Source of the DNA: Pseudomonas peradeniyensis
GTDB taxonomy: Bacteria; Pseudomonadota; Gammaproteobacteria; Pseudomonadales; Pseudomonadaceae
Length of the DNA stretch: 64,000 nt
Direction: 5' to 3'
NCBI RefSeq assembly: GCF_014268935.2
Contig: NZ_JABWRJ020000001.1
Coordinates: 868,001-932,000, forward strand
Position numbers and translations under genes: made by a program. Positions 18,256-26,182 of this stretch are shown here, piece after piece. Every line of letters starts with the position of its first letter. The first letter of the stretch is position 1. The notes beneath the pieces are model-generated. The model saw only the letters and a list, made by a program, of their open reading frames with translations. It searched no databases and was not told the DNA's origin.

Positions 18256-20029
18256 GCTCGATCCCCAGCAGGTCGCGGTAGTGGGCGTTGTTTGCCGTCA
18301 GCTCGGCATGGCTGCCGCTGGCGCTGATGCGCCCGCCGTCGAGCAGCAGCACGCGGTCGGCCAGCAGCAGGGTGGACAGGCGGCTGGTGATCAGCAGCAG
18401 GGTCGGCGCGCGGCCGGTCTGGCTGCGTTGACGGCGCAGGTTGTCGAGCACGCGGCGCTCGCTTTGGGCGTCCAGGGCGCTGGTGGCGTCGTCCAGGCAC
18501 AGGATGTCGGGCGCGCCGAGCAGGGCGCGGGCCAGGCACAGGCGCTGGCGCTGGCCGCCGGACAGGGTCACGCCACGGTCGCCCAGCGGTGTGTCCAGGC
18601 CGTGGGGCAGGCGCTCCAGCACATCCTCGGCGGCGGCCTGGCGCAGGGCCTCGCGCAGCTCGCTGTCGGTGGCGTCGGGCGCGGCCAGGCGCAGGTTGGC
18701 GGCGAGCGAGTCGGAAAACAGGAAGCTTTCCTGTGGCAGCACCTGCACCCGGTGGCGCAAGGCCGCCAGGTCGAGATCGCGTACATCGTGCCAGCCATGG
18801 GTGTCGCTACCGACCCGCACGCTGCCGCCATCCACTTCGGCCAGGCGCGGCAGCAGGCTGGCCAGCAGGCTCTTGCCGCTGCCGGTGGCGCCGACCAGCG
18901 CCACCACCTCGCCGGGGCGCAGTTGCAGCGAGCAGTCATGCAGCAGGTCGCGGCCGGCCTGCGGCGCGGCCACGCGCACCTGCTCCAGCTTCAGGCCCAG
19001 CGGCCCTTCTGGCAGCGTGCCCTGACCGCTGCGGATGGCGGGGCGCTCGTCGAGCAGTTGCCAGATGCGTTCGGCGCTGGCGCGGGCGTCGGCGAAGGTC
19101 TGCATGACCCGGCCGATGCCTTCGATGCGGAACACCAGGGTGGTGCCCACCAGCAGCGAGGTCACCAGCTCGCCGATGCCCAGGCGCCCGGCGGCCACCT
19201 GGTGGGCGCCGTACACCAGGATCCACACATGGCCGAGGGCGACCACCGCCTGTGGCAGGGGAATGCGCGAGCTGGCATAGGCCAGCGCCGTGCGGGCATG
19301 GCCGCTGAACAGCGTCACCTGCTCGGCGAAGCGGGCGATGCGCCGGTCCTCGAGGCCGAACGCCTTGATCACCCGCACGCCGCCGATGCCTTCGGCCAGG
19401 TCCTGGCTGACCTGGTCGTAGGCCGTGGCCACGGCCCGGTCGAGGCCGACCAGGCGTTCGGTCTGACGCACGAACAGCCACAGTCCGATGCCGGTCAGCA
19501 GCAGCGGCACCAGGCCCAGCAGCGGGTCGTACCAGGCCAGCAGGCCGACCGCCGCCAGCAGCACCAGCGGGGTCTCGACGATCTGCCGCCAGAAGGTGAT
19601 CAGCGCATCGCGCACCTTGTCGGCGTCGCGGGTGGTGCAGGTCACCAGCTCGCCCATGCCATGGTGCCAGTGGTAGCCCAGGTGCAGGGCCTGGACCTGT
19701 TCGAGAATGCGTTCGCGCAGGCGCGTCAGCAGGGCCTGGCTGAGCACCAGCGACAGCACCGCGGCGGCGTACTGCAGCAGGCCGCGGGCCAGGGCGATGG
19801 CCAGCAGGCTCCACAGCCAGTGCCAGCCCAGGCTGGCGTCGAGGCTGCCGTCGGCCAGGCGGGTGACGGCGCGGCCGGCGCCGACATCGTCGACCGCGTG
19901 GCCGATCAGCCATTGCTGCCAGGCCAGGCCGAGGTTGCCGGCGATGTACAGGGTGGTGACCAGGGTGAAGCGCCAGGGCATCTCGCGGTAGATGGCCAGG
20001 GCGCGCAGGAGGGGGTGGCTGGAGGTCAT
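18248..20029 (-). CDS. ABC exporter subunit, TMD-NBD (degenerate ATPase site)
   Basis: 593 residues, starting MTSSHPLLRALAIYREMPW; the in-frame upstream extension lies in a REP element. Transmembrane domain then ATPase with Walker A GATGSGKSL and a good LSGGQ signature, but Walker B reads LCLDDATS (Asp in place of catalytic Glu) and the switch His position is Ser (LLITSRLSTL). Its own ATP site is thus degenerate exactly where the partner is intact, the classic asymmetric heterodimeric exporter. It lies 111 bases after the SfnB-like gene across a REP pair, so joint transcription with that gene is possible but uncertain. Confidence 0.9.
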   Translation of the reverse strand: MTSSHPLLRALAIYREMPWRFTLVTTLYIAGNLGLAWQQWLIGHAVDDVGAGRAVTRLADGSLDASLGWHWLWSLLAIALARGLLQYAAAVLSLVLSQALLTRLRERILEQVQALHLGYHWHHGMGELVTCTTRDADKVRDALITFWRQIVETPLVLLAAVGLLAWYDPLLGLVPLLLTGIGLWLFVRQTERLVGLDRAVATAYDQVSQDLAEGIGGVRVIKAFGLEDRRIARFAEQVTLFSGHARTALAYASSRIPLPQAVVALGHVWILVYGAHQVAAGRLGIGELVTSLLVGTTLVFRIEGIGRVMQTFADARASAERIWQLLDERPAIRSGQGTLPEGPLGLKLEQVRVAAPQAGRDLLHDCSLQLRPGEVVALVGATGSGKSLLASLLPRLAEVDGGSVRVGSDTHGWHDVRDLDLAALRHRVQVLPQESFLFSDSLAANLRLAAPDATDSELREALRQAAAEDVLERLPHGLDTPLGDRGVTLSGGQRQRLCLARALLGAPDILCLDDATSALDAQSERRVLDNLRRQRSQTGRAPTLLLITSRLSTLLLADRVLLLDGGRISASGSHAELTANNAHYRDLLGIEHG

Positions 20030-20061
20030 GCAGGGCTCGGGTCTGGTGGTGGGGCGGGCCT

Positions 20062-20138
20062 CATCGCGGGGCAAACCCGCTCCCACGCCGATTGTGTCGT
20101 TGCAGGTCTGGCGTGGGAGCGGGCTTGCCCCGCGATGG
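20062..20138. repeat. REP palindrome pair
   Basis: Inverted copies catcgcggggcaaacccgct and its mirror cgtgggagcgggcttgcc, between the SfnB-like gene and the ABC exporter genes. Confidence 0.8.
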
Positions 20139-20140
20139 CG

Positions 20141-21373
20141 TCAGCGACGTGTAGCGCCTTGCGCTTCCTTGGCATTGAGCACCGCCGTGTACTCCCCCGG
20201 ATCCACCCCGTTGAGGTAGTAGTTGCCGACGTTGTGCAGGCGCCAGCGGATCGGGTCGTGGGTGGTGTGCACCCGGGCATCGCGCCAGAAGCGGTCCAGG
20301 TTCCACTTGCTCAGCGAGGCGCTGGCCCCCAGCAGCGAGAACAGGTCGCTGGCGATCTTCAGCGCCGCGCCGTCGGCATGCGCCCGGGCGGTGGCCACCG
20401 AGAGGATCAGCTCGTCCTCCAGCGCCTTGTCCGCCGGGTCGCGTTCATGGGCGTCGAACACCCGCGCCGCCTCGCGCAGCACCGACTCGGCGCCGCGCAG
20501 GGCCACGGCGTACTCGCCGACCTGGCGGATGATGTGCGGCTCGTCGCTGGCCCGTTCGACGCCGCTCTCGACCCAGGCCCGGGCGTGCTCGCGCAGGTAG
20601 TCCACCGCCGCCTGCAGGGCGCCGGCGGCGATGCCGCTGTCGATGGCGGCGTGAAGGATCTGCGGGAAGGTCAGGCCGGTGCGCTTCATCGGCCCGCTGC
20701 GCAAGGTGACGAAGCGCTCGTCGAGGACGATCTCGTCGAACTTCACCGTGCCGCTCACCGAGTGCTGCTGGCCGAAGGCGTCCCAGTCATCGACCAGGGT
20801 CAGGCCGGGGGTGTCGCGGTGCAGCAGTACGCCGGCGCCACCGTCCTCGCTGGCGGCGGTCAGCGAGATCCAGTCGGCCAGGTAGGCGCCGGTCGAATAG
20901 AACTTGCTGCCGTTGAGCACCAGCTTGCCGTCGGCGCGGCGTTCGACGCGGGTCTTGAGGGCGAACTTGTTCTTGCCGCCGACCTCGGCCAGGGCATTGC
21001 CCAGGCGCTTGCCGGCCAGCACATCAGCCAGCACACGGTCGCGGACCTCGTCGGGGTAGCCGCCGAGCACACCGCGCAGCATCACGTTGTGGATCTGCAG
21101 CAGTTGGCCGACGCCGCCGTCGGCGCTGGAGACCAGGCGCACGGTCTCGACGATGGTCGCGACCGAGGCGCCGAGGCCGCCGAATTGCGTCGGCACGCCG
21201 ATGGCGGTCAGGCCGCTGCTCGACAGCAGCTCGGCCTGGCGGCGGGGCAGTTGCCGGTTGTTGCCTGGGTCGGCGGCGAGGGCGGCGATTTCGCCGGCGA
21301 CCTGGCGGGCGATGTCGATGGCTTCAGCTTCATGGGTGATGCGCCGGGCTGGCGGGTGTTCGATGGTGGTCAT
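20141..21373 (-). CDS. SfnB/DszC-type flavin oxidoreductase (acyl-CoA dehydrogenase fold)
   Basis: 410 residues with the acyl-CoA dehydrogenase fold: helical N-terminal part (GLTAIGVPTQFGGLGAS), central beta domain (LVLNGSKFYSTGAYLADW) and C-terminal helices ending in the HDPIRWRLHNVGNYYLNG segment typical of the SfnB and DszC sulfur-acquisition group. Family role: a reduced-flavin-dependent monooxygenase that oxidises organic sulfides, sulfoxides or sulfones rather than dehydrogenating CoA esters. With the monooxygenases and desulfinases nearby it supplies the first step of a 4S-like route. It is preceded by a sigma-54 promoter (21455-21469) and is divergent from a third desulfinase gene. 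Substrate unknown. Confidence 0.88.
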   Translation of the reverse strand: MTTIEHPPARRITHEAEAIDIARQVAGEIAALAADPGNNRQLPRRQAELLSSSGLTAIGVPTQFGGLGASVATIVETVRLVSSADGGVGQLLQIHNVMLRGVLGGYPDEVRDRVLADVLAGKRLGNALAEVGGKNKFALKTRVERRADGKLVLNGSKFYSTGAYLADWISLTAASEDGGAGVLLHRDTPGLTLVDDWDAFGQQHSVSGTVKFDEIVLDERFVTLRSGPMKRTGLTFPQILHAAIDSGIAAGALQAAVDYLREHARAWVESGVERASDEPHIIRQVGEYAVALRGAESVLREAARVFDAHERDPADKALEDELILSVATARAHADGAALKIASDLFSLLGASASLSKWNLDRFWRDARVHTTHDPIRWRLHNVGNYYLNGVDPGEYTAVLNAKEAQGATRR

Positions 21374-21400
21374 GGGTTACCTCGGTGGCGGTGTATGGCC

Positions 21401-21439
21401 CATCGCGGGTCGGTGTGGGAGCGGGCTTGCCCCGCGATG
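21401..21439. repeat. REP palindrome, one full copy with partial mate
   Basis: A full gtgggagcgggcttgcccc copy with a shortened inverted mate (catcgcgggt) between the divergent sulfur genes, just inside the SfnB-like promoter. Confidence 0.6.
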
Positions 21440-21454
21440 CCTACGAACACCAGA

Positions 21455-21469
21455 GCAACTTCTTTGCCA
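21455..21469 (-). promoter_or_regulatory. sigma-54 promoter of SfnB-like gene
   Basis: On the minus strand TGGCAAAGAAGTTGC then T: -24 GG and -12 GC are 12 apart and the -12 box TTGCT is perfect. It ends 81 bases before the ATG. The 319-base intergenic region 21374-21692 holds this, a plus-strand promoter, two dyads and a REP copy; I see no gene in it. Confidence 0.75.
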
Positions 21470-21510
21470 CAGCCCTGAAGTCCATGGAGTACAGGGCTTT
21501 CAGCGCACCC

Positions 21511-21525
21511 TTGCTGCTCCAGCAA
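21511..21525. promoter_or_regulatory. candidate SfnR-type activator site (perfect dyad)
   Basis: TTGCTGCTCCAGCAA, a perfect inverted repeat placed between two divergent sigma-54 promoters, 41 bases from one and 119 from the other. Best copy of the motif in the locus. Confidence 0.6.
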
Positions 21526-21543
21526 CACCCCTGGTCGCGGTTT

Positions 21544-21558
21544 CTGCTGATCTGGCAA
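21544..21558. promoter_or_regulatory. possible second, degenerate activator site
   Basis: CTGCTGATCTGGCAA, one good arm and one altered arm, 18 bases after the perfect dyad. It could give cooperative binding, and is 86 bases behind the plus-strand sigma-54 promoter. Confidence 0.3.
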
Positions 21559-21644
21559 CACCCGCGCCGCAATCCTGCATCCTGGTCAGCAATCACCACC
21601 TTGGCCATCATCGAGAAGCCCCTTGTTCCGGGCATTACAGCCCT

Positions 21645-21659
21645 TGGCACGGCCGCTGC
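21645..21659 (+). promoter_or_regulatory. sigma-54 promoter of third desulfinase gene
   Basis: TGGCACGGCCGCTGC then A: the -24 half is perfect and the -12 half has one mismatch. It ends 33 bases before the ATG at 21693. Confidence 0.85.
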
Positions 21660-21692
21660 AATGGTCCTTGCACGACGTCCAAGGAGCCACCC

Positions 21693-22739
21693 ATGACCCT
21701 CCCTCAAGCCACTGTCAAAACTGAAACCCTGGAGCGCCTATGGTTCACCCGTTGCCCGGTGCCCACCGCCTCGGGCATCGCCTACAAGCTCGGCTGGCTG
21801 CAAGACGAATTCGCCGCCGACGGCCTGCCCATCGATACCTTGCAGGAGGCCCGCCAGCTCGGCCATCACCACTACGATCACCAACTCCCCGGCCTGTTCC
21901 GCGAGGGCGGCAACCTGCCGGCCCTGGCCGCCCGCGCCGCCGGTGCGCCAACGCGGCTGATCGGTCTGACCTGGATCGAGGAATGGCAGACCATCCTGGT
22001 CCGCCCCGACAGCAACATCCGCCGCCCTGAGGACCTGCGCGGCAAGCGCCTGGCCCTGCCGGCCTGGGGTGACAACCGCCCCGGCAGCATTGCCCGGGCC
22101 ATGAGCCTGCACGGCTACAAAGGCGCGCTGGCCTCGGCCGGCCTGGGCTTCGATGACGTGCACCTGGTGGAGGTGGCGCTGCTCGACCAGTTCGATGCCG
22201 GCACCCCGCAACTGGGCCTGCAACGGCTGTGGTCGGGGCTGGATCCGCTGGTGCGCGGCGAGGTGGACGCGGTGTACGTCAAAGGCGCCGCTGCCGCCGA
22301 TGCCGCCCGCCGCCTGGACCTGGTGGTGGGCATCGACCTCGATGCCCTGCCTGACCCGCGCTACCGCATCAACAACGGCACGCCACGGCCGATCACCGTG
22401 CACCAGCGCCTGCTCGACGAGCACTTCGACCTGGTGACGCGCTTCCTCGCCCAGACCCTGCGCGCCGCCGACTGGGCCGCCGGCAACCGCGACGCGCTCA
22501 ACGCCATCCTCGAGGACGAGACCCGCGCCGGCAGCCAGGGCGTGGCCGACGCCTATCGCGGCGACTTCCACACCACCCTGGCACCGGACCTGTCGCCCCA
22601 GCGCCTGGCCTTCCTCGACATCCAGAAAACCTTCCTCAACCTGCACGGCTTCCTGGAACGCGACTTCGACCTCGCCGACTGGGTCGACCACCGCCCCCTG
22701 CAAGCCGCCCACGACCTGCTGGCCCAGCGCCGCGCCTGA
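21693..22739 (+). CDS. DszB-like sulfinate desulfinase / SsuA-fold protein
   Basis: 348 residues starting MTLPQATVKT behind AAGGAGCCACCC. No signal peptide. Cys21 in FTRCPVPTASG, His60 in GHHHYDH and Arg70 in FREGGNLPAL reproduce the DszB catalytic triad order Cys-His-Arg with the same ten-residue His-to-Arg spacing. Predicted to desulfinate an organic sulfinate in the cytoplasm. More distant from the two tandem paralogues at 13-15 kb than they are from each other. It is the first gene of a two-gene unit with a class II aldolase-like gene 15 bases downstream and is driven by its own sigma-54 promoter. A soluble SBP-fold binding protein is the alternative. Confidence 0.8.
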   Translation: MTLPQATVKTETLERLWFTRCPVPTASGIAYKLGWLQDEFAADGLPIDTLQEARQLGHHHYDHQLPGLFREGGNLPALAARAAGAPTRLIGLTWIEEWQTILVRPDSNIRRPEDLRGKRLALPAWGDNRPGSIARAMSLHGYKGALASAGLGFDDVHLVEVALLDQFDAGTPQLGLQRLWSGLDPLVRGEVDAVYVKGAAAADAARRLDLVVGIDLDALPDPRYRINNGTPRPITVHQRLLDEHFDLVTRFLAQTLRAADWAAGNRDALNAILEDETRAGSQGVADAYRGDFHTTLAPDLSPQRLAFLDIQKTFLNLHGFLERDFDLADWVDHRPLQAAHDLLAQRRA

Positions 22740-22754
22740 TACCGGAGACCGAAC

Positions 22755-23486
22755 ATGACCGCACTGATCAACGAACGCCCCCTCACCGCCGAGCTGCAAG
22801 CCTTCACCGACCAGGTGCTGGCCGAGGCCGAAGCGGCCTTCAGCGTGTTTCGCGAAACCCGCACCATCACCGCCAATGGCACCGTCGGCTTCATCGAGCG
22901 GGTGCCCGGCGAGGAGCTGCTGGTGTCGGTGAACTACGGCGGCCCGTGGAACCACCGCAAGCCGCTGGAGGCGACGGTCAGCGACTTCGCCGGCAATACC
23001 ATCCTCGGCAAGGGCAAGGGGGGACTGGGCCGCTACACCAAGCTGTTCCAGACCCACGCCGACATCACCACCGTGTCCCACGTGCACAGCCCCTACCTCG
23101 GCGCCTGGGCCCAGACCCACCGCAGCCTGCCGTTCCACTACGTGCCGGTGCAGCGCTACCAGCTGGCCCGCGAGCTGCCGGTGTACATCGATCGCCGCCA
23201 GGCTGAGGTGGACTTCATCCTCGAGCAGATCGCCGCCAACCCGTTCAACCTGGCCATTCTCGAGGCCAACGGCGGCGCCACCGTGTGGGGCAAGCAGGGC
23301 CTGCGCGCCACCGCCGAATTCATCCTGCTGCTGGAGGAGGGTGCGCAGATCCAGCTGCTCGCCGACGCCCTCGGCGGCTCGCGCCCCTATGGCCCGGGCG
23401 TGCTCACCCAGCAGTGGAAGATGAGCGGCCTGTACGAGCGTGCCAGTGAGCTTGGCCTGGTGCCCGGCATCGACCGCCGCAACTGA
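22755..23486 (+). CDS. class II aldolase/adducin-family protein
   Basis: 243 residues of the FucA/AraD fold: acidic N-terminal helix, GFIERVPGEELLVSVNYGG, VSDFAGNTILGKGKGG, then SHVHSPYLGAW with the two zinc-binding His. The third zinc His usually found in an NHG motif is absent: the segment reads ILEANGGATVWG. Family members cleave sugar phosphates or decarboxylate; with a ligand missing, the chemistry may differ or metal may be held otherwise. Its tight link to the desulfinase gene suggests it works on the desulfurised carbon product, but that is inference. Confidence 0.82.
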   Translation: MTALINERPLTAELQAFTDQVLAEAEAAFSVFRETRTITANGTVGFIERVPGEELLVSVNYGGPWNHRKPLEATVSDFAGNTILGKGKGGLGRYTKLFQTHADITTVSHVHSPYLGAWAQTHRSLPFHYVPVQRYQLARELPVYIDRRQAEVDFILEQIAANPFNLAILEANGGATVWGKQGLRATAEFILLLEEGAQIQLLADALGGSRPYGPGVLTQQWKMSGLYERASELGLVPGIDRRN

Positions 23487-23515
23487 TCCCCACCTTTCGC
23501 GCAAGGAGCACGCCC

Positions 23516-23587
23516 ATGGAGGTCAAGATCCTCTGGGGGCGTGCGTCCCGTCCTGCCGTGGACACGCTGCGGCAATGCATCAGGTGA
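23516..23587 (+). CDS. 23-codon ORF, possible truncated gene start
   Basis: ATG GAG GTC AAG ATC CTC TGG begins 7 bases after a perfect AAGGAG, 29 bases downstream of the aldolase stop, and runs 23 codons to TGA. The strong ribosome site suggests the remnant of a third gene of this operon whose remainder has been lost, or a real micropeptide. The rest of 23487-23758 shows only a REP copy. Confidence 0.25.
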   Translation: MEVKILWGRASRPAVDTLRQCIR

Positions 23588-23659
23588 AGGCTGCGCAGAC
23601 CAGCCGCCACCTCCGTACGTTTGCAACTGCCAGCTTGGCCACCTGCGCCTGCGGTTGGG

Positions 23660-23680
23660 CAAGGCCGCTCCTACAGGGGG
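23660..23680. repeat. single REP-like repeat
   Basis: caaggccgctcctacaggg, the same type as the pair near 28.7 kb, without an inverted mate, between convergent sulfur genes. Confidence 0.5.
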
Positions 23681-23758
23681 CAGTGCTCAGCCTTTTAGCC
23701 AGAGATTCTCGAAGCGCCATACACTGAACGGCGGCGCTCTGGCTGCGCGCCGCCGAGG

Positions 23759-24928
23759 TCAGGCCTGGCCCGGACGGGTGAGCGGGGCGCGTTGGTCACG
23801 GAAATGCGGCAGGATGTGTTCGCCGAGGCGGTAGGCCTCTTCCAGGTGCGGGTAGCCGGCGAGGAAGAACAGGTCGATGCCGATGGCATGGTATTCGCGG
23901 ATCCGCGCCACCACGTTGGCGTGGCTGCCGACCAGGGCGCAGCCCGGCGGGATGCCGATGTAGCCGAAACCGGTCCACACGTTGGGGTGGATGAAGAAGT
24001 CGTCGAAGGCCCGCGCTTCATCCTGGTCGGCGTATTCGTGCTCGTAGCTCAGCTTGCGCGCGGTGCGCAGCCCGGCATGGGCAGCGCGGGCCTTCACCGT
24101 GCCCTTGGCCACGCCCTCGTCGAAGAAGCGCTTGGCCTCGGCCAGCGCGGCTTGCTCGGTGTCGCGGGTGATGACATCGATCGACAGACCGAAACGGATA
24201 TCGCTGCGTCCGTGCTTCAAGGCGCGAGCGCGGATGTCGGCGATCAGCGCGGCGATTTCGTCGGGGTGCTCGGCGCGCATCAGGTAGAAGTCGGCGTGCC
24301 GGGCGGCGAACTCCCGCGCCGCCTCGGACGAACCCGCAGTGCAGATCAGCGGCAGCTCGGCCTTCTTCAATGGCCCGCGCAGGCCACCGCCTTCGGCGCT
24401 GTAGTAGCGGCCCTGGTAGTGGAAGTCGGGGTTGTGCCAGTAACCGCGCACCACGTCCATGAACTCGGTGGCGCGGGCGTAGCGCTCATCGTGTCCTTCG
24501 AAGTCGCCGACCTGGCGCTGGATCGCGTCCGAGCCGCCGTTGATGATGTTCCACACCAGCCGGTTGCCGGTGGCGCGCTGGTAGGTGGCGGCCTGCTGCA
24601 CCGCCACCCAGGGCGTGTAGTGGTAGGGCTGGAAGGCGGTGACGAACTTCAGCGTGCGGGTCTCGCGGGCCAGCAGCGAGCACACCGTCCACGGCTCCTC
24701 GCCGGTCGGCGCGTTGACCATCAGCGCGCCGCCGAAGCCGTTGATCTCGGCGGCGCGGGCCACCTGGCCGAGGTAGTCGATGTAGCTGAAGTGGTCGCCC
24801 ACGGCGAAGCCCGAGACGGCCCCGGTGCTGGGGCCGCCGGCATGCCAGTCGCCGCGGTTGCGCGGGTCGCCCGGGAGGAACTGGGTCTCGCCGTGCAGCG
24901 GCAGGCGGGTGAAGAATTCGAGGCTCAT
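23759..24928 (-). CDS. FMNH2-dependent monooxygenase (LLM family, SsuD-like)
   Basis: 389 residues starting MSLEFFTRLPLHGETQFLPG. Luciferase-like fold: FSYIDYLGQVARAAEINGFGGAL, WNIINGGSDAIQRQVGDFEGHDERY and GCALVGSHANVVARI near the C-terminus are the family landmarks. It differs clearly from the monooxygenase at 15-16 kb, so the locus has at least two specificities. Role: reduced-flavin oxygenation of an organosulfur compound such as an alkanesulfonate. It is the last gene of a three-gene unit with a lipase-like gene (15-base gap) and an exported binding protein, apparently driven from the sigma-54 promoter at 27.32 kb. Ribosome site AGGAGCGCAACC precedes the ATG. Confidence 0.9.
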   Translation of the reverse strand: MSLEFFTRLPLHGETQFLPGDPRNRGDWHAGGPSTGAVSGFAVGDHFSYIDYLGQVARAAEINGFGGALMVNAPTGEEPWTVCSLLARETRTLKFVTAFQPYHYTPWVAVQQAATYQRATGNRLVWNIINGGSDAIQRQVGDFEGHDERYARATEFMDVVRGYWHNPDFHYQGRYYSAEGGGLRGPLKKAELPLICTAGSSEAAREFAARHADFYLMRAEHPDEIAALIADIRARALKHGRSDIRFGLSIDVITRDTEQAALAEAKRFFDEGVAKGTVKARAAHAGLRTARKLSYEHEYADQDEARAFDDFFIHPNVWTGFGYIGIPPGCALVGSHANVVARIREYHAIGIDLFFLAGYPHLEEAYRLGEHILPHFRDQRAPLTRPGQA

Positions 24929-24943
24929 GGTTGCGCTCCTGGC

Positions 24944-26167
24944 TTACTGGACACTGGGGTTGCAGATCGGGGTGACAGGCTGGCCGCTGATGACCTGGCG
25001 GGCGAACGGAATCGAGTCCCTGAGCGAGGCATTGACCGTCTCGCTGTGGCCCAGGCCCTTGTACAGGTGGCCCTGGACCACGGAACCGGCCTTGCAGGCA
25101 TCCTGCATCAGCGCCACCTGGGTGCTGGCGGCGGGGGTCTTGTCCTCGGCGCCGGTGCCGATGAAGATCGGTTGCGCCAGCTTGAGGGTCGGGTACGACA
25201 CCTGGGCCAGCCAGGCCTTGAGCTGGTCGCCCTGATAGTCTTTTTTGGCATTGGCCGGGGTCAGCCCGCTGCCGACCACATCGCTGACCAGGGCGGACAG
25301 GCAACTGCTGCGCGCCTGCTCGAACAGCGGCAGGGCCTTGTCGGTGTAGAAGTCGCGCGGGTCGATGCTCGGGTCGTACTGCTGCGCCGCCAGCAAGGTG
25401 TAGAAACCGTAGGCCAGCGCCGGATCGACCTTGTTCACATCCTGTTCGCCGACGTTCTGCGCGCCGATGGTGTAGATCACCCCGGTGCCGACGCTGCCCT
25501 TCACCCCCAGGTCCGGCGCGTAGGTGGCGGCATAGGCGCCGGCGGCGAAGGCCCCGGCGCCGCCTTGTGACTGGCCGACGATCAGCACCTTGTTGGCCAG
25601 GCCCGGTACACCGGCGACCACGGCCTTGGCCGCGTCGAGGATGCCGTAGGCGGCCATGCGGTTGTTCAGCAGTGGGTGGCCGCCGGGCACGCCCAGGCCC
25701 TGGTAGTCGGTGGCGACGATGGCATAACCCTCGTCGAGCCAGCGGTTGAGGTACTGCACGTCACGGTACGAGCGGCCGGCCCAGGACGGCGCGCAGATAT
25801 CGGCGACGCCCACGGTGCCGTGGCCCCAGCTGGCCACCGGCCAGCCGCCGGCGGGCGCCTTGCCCTTGGGGATGAACAGCGCGCCGGAGACCACGATCGG
25901 CGTCTTGCCGTCGATGCCGTCCAGCGAGGTGTAGAGGATGCGTTGCGCGCTGGCGGCGCTGGGCAGGCTCAGGGCGCTGTCCAGCGGCTCGCTGCGCAGC
26001 AGCTTGCCGGGGGTGGCCGGGATGGCCTTGCTCCAGGTGTAGAAGGTCGAGACCCGGCCGTCGCCCTGTTGCGGGTCGGGCCTGGGGGCGAAGGTGTCGG
26101 CGGCCACGGCGGCGATGGACAAGGCCAGGGCCGACAGGCCCAGGGCGAATGAGACGGGCAGTTTCAT
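24944..26167 (-). CDS. secreted alpha/beta-hydrolase, secretory-lipase family
   Basis: 407 residues with a signal peptide (MKLPVSFALGLSALALSIAA, cut near VAADTF). The nucleophile Ser is in VGQSQGGAGA, the acid is probably in GTGAEDKTP and the His in GLGHSETV; SWGHGTVGVAD may form the oxyanion region. The pattern fits the LIP-type secretory lipase family (prolyl/lipase-like hydrolases). It sits between an exported binding protein and a flavin monooxygenase with 15-base gaps on both sides. A likely job is to hydrolyse esters, perhaps sulfate or sulfonate esters, in the periplasm before uptake; the family alone does not show that. Confidence 0.85.
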   Translation of the reverse strand: MKLPVSFALGLSALALSIAAVAADTFAPRPDPQQGDGRVSTFYTWSKAIPATPGKLLRSEPLDSALSLPSAASAQRILYTSLDGIDGKTPIVVSGALFIPKGKAPAGGWPVASWGHGTVGVADICAPSWAGRSYRDVQYLNRWLDEGYAIVATDYQGLGVPGGHPLLNNRMAAYGILDAAKAVVAGVPGLANKVLIVGQSQGGAGAFAAGAYAATYAPDLGVKGSVGTGVIYTIGAQNVGEQDVNKVDPALAYGFYTLLAAQQYDPSIDPRDFYTDKALPLFEQARSSCLSALVSDVVGSGLTPANAKKDYQGDQLKAWLAQVSYPTLKLAQPIFIGTGAEDKTPAASTQVALMQDACKAGSVVQGHLYKGLGHSETVNASLRDSIPFARQVISGQPVTPICNPSVQ

Positions 26168-26182
26168 GGGCGGATCTCTTGA

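Noticed and set aside
17918..21478. Long plus-strand frame of about 1190 codons opposite the ABC and SfnB-like genes
   Set aside because: Antisense shadow rich in Gln, Ala and His without motifs; the opposite frames contain full ABC and flavoprotein motifs.
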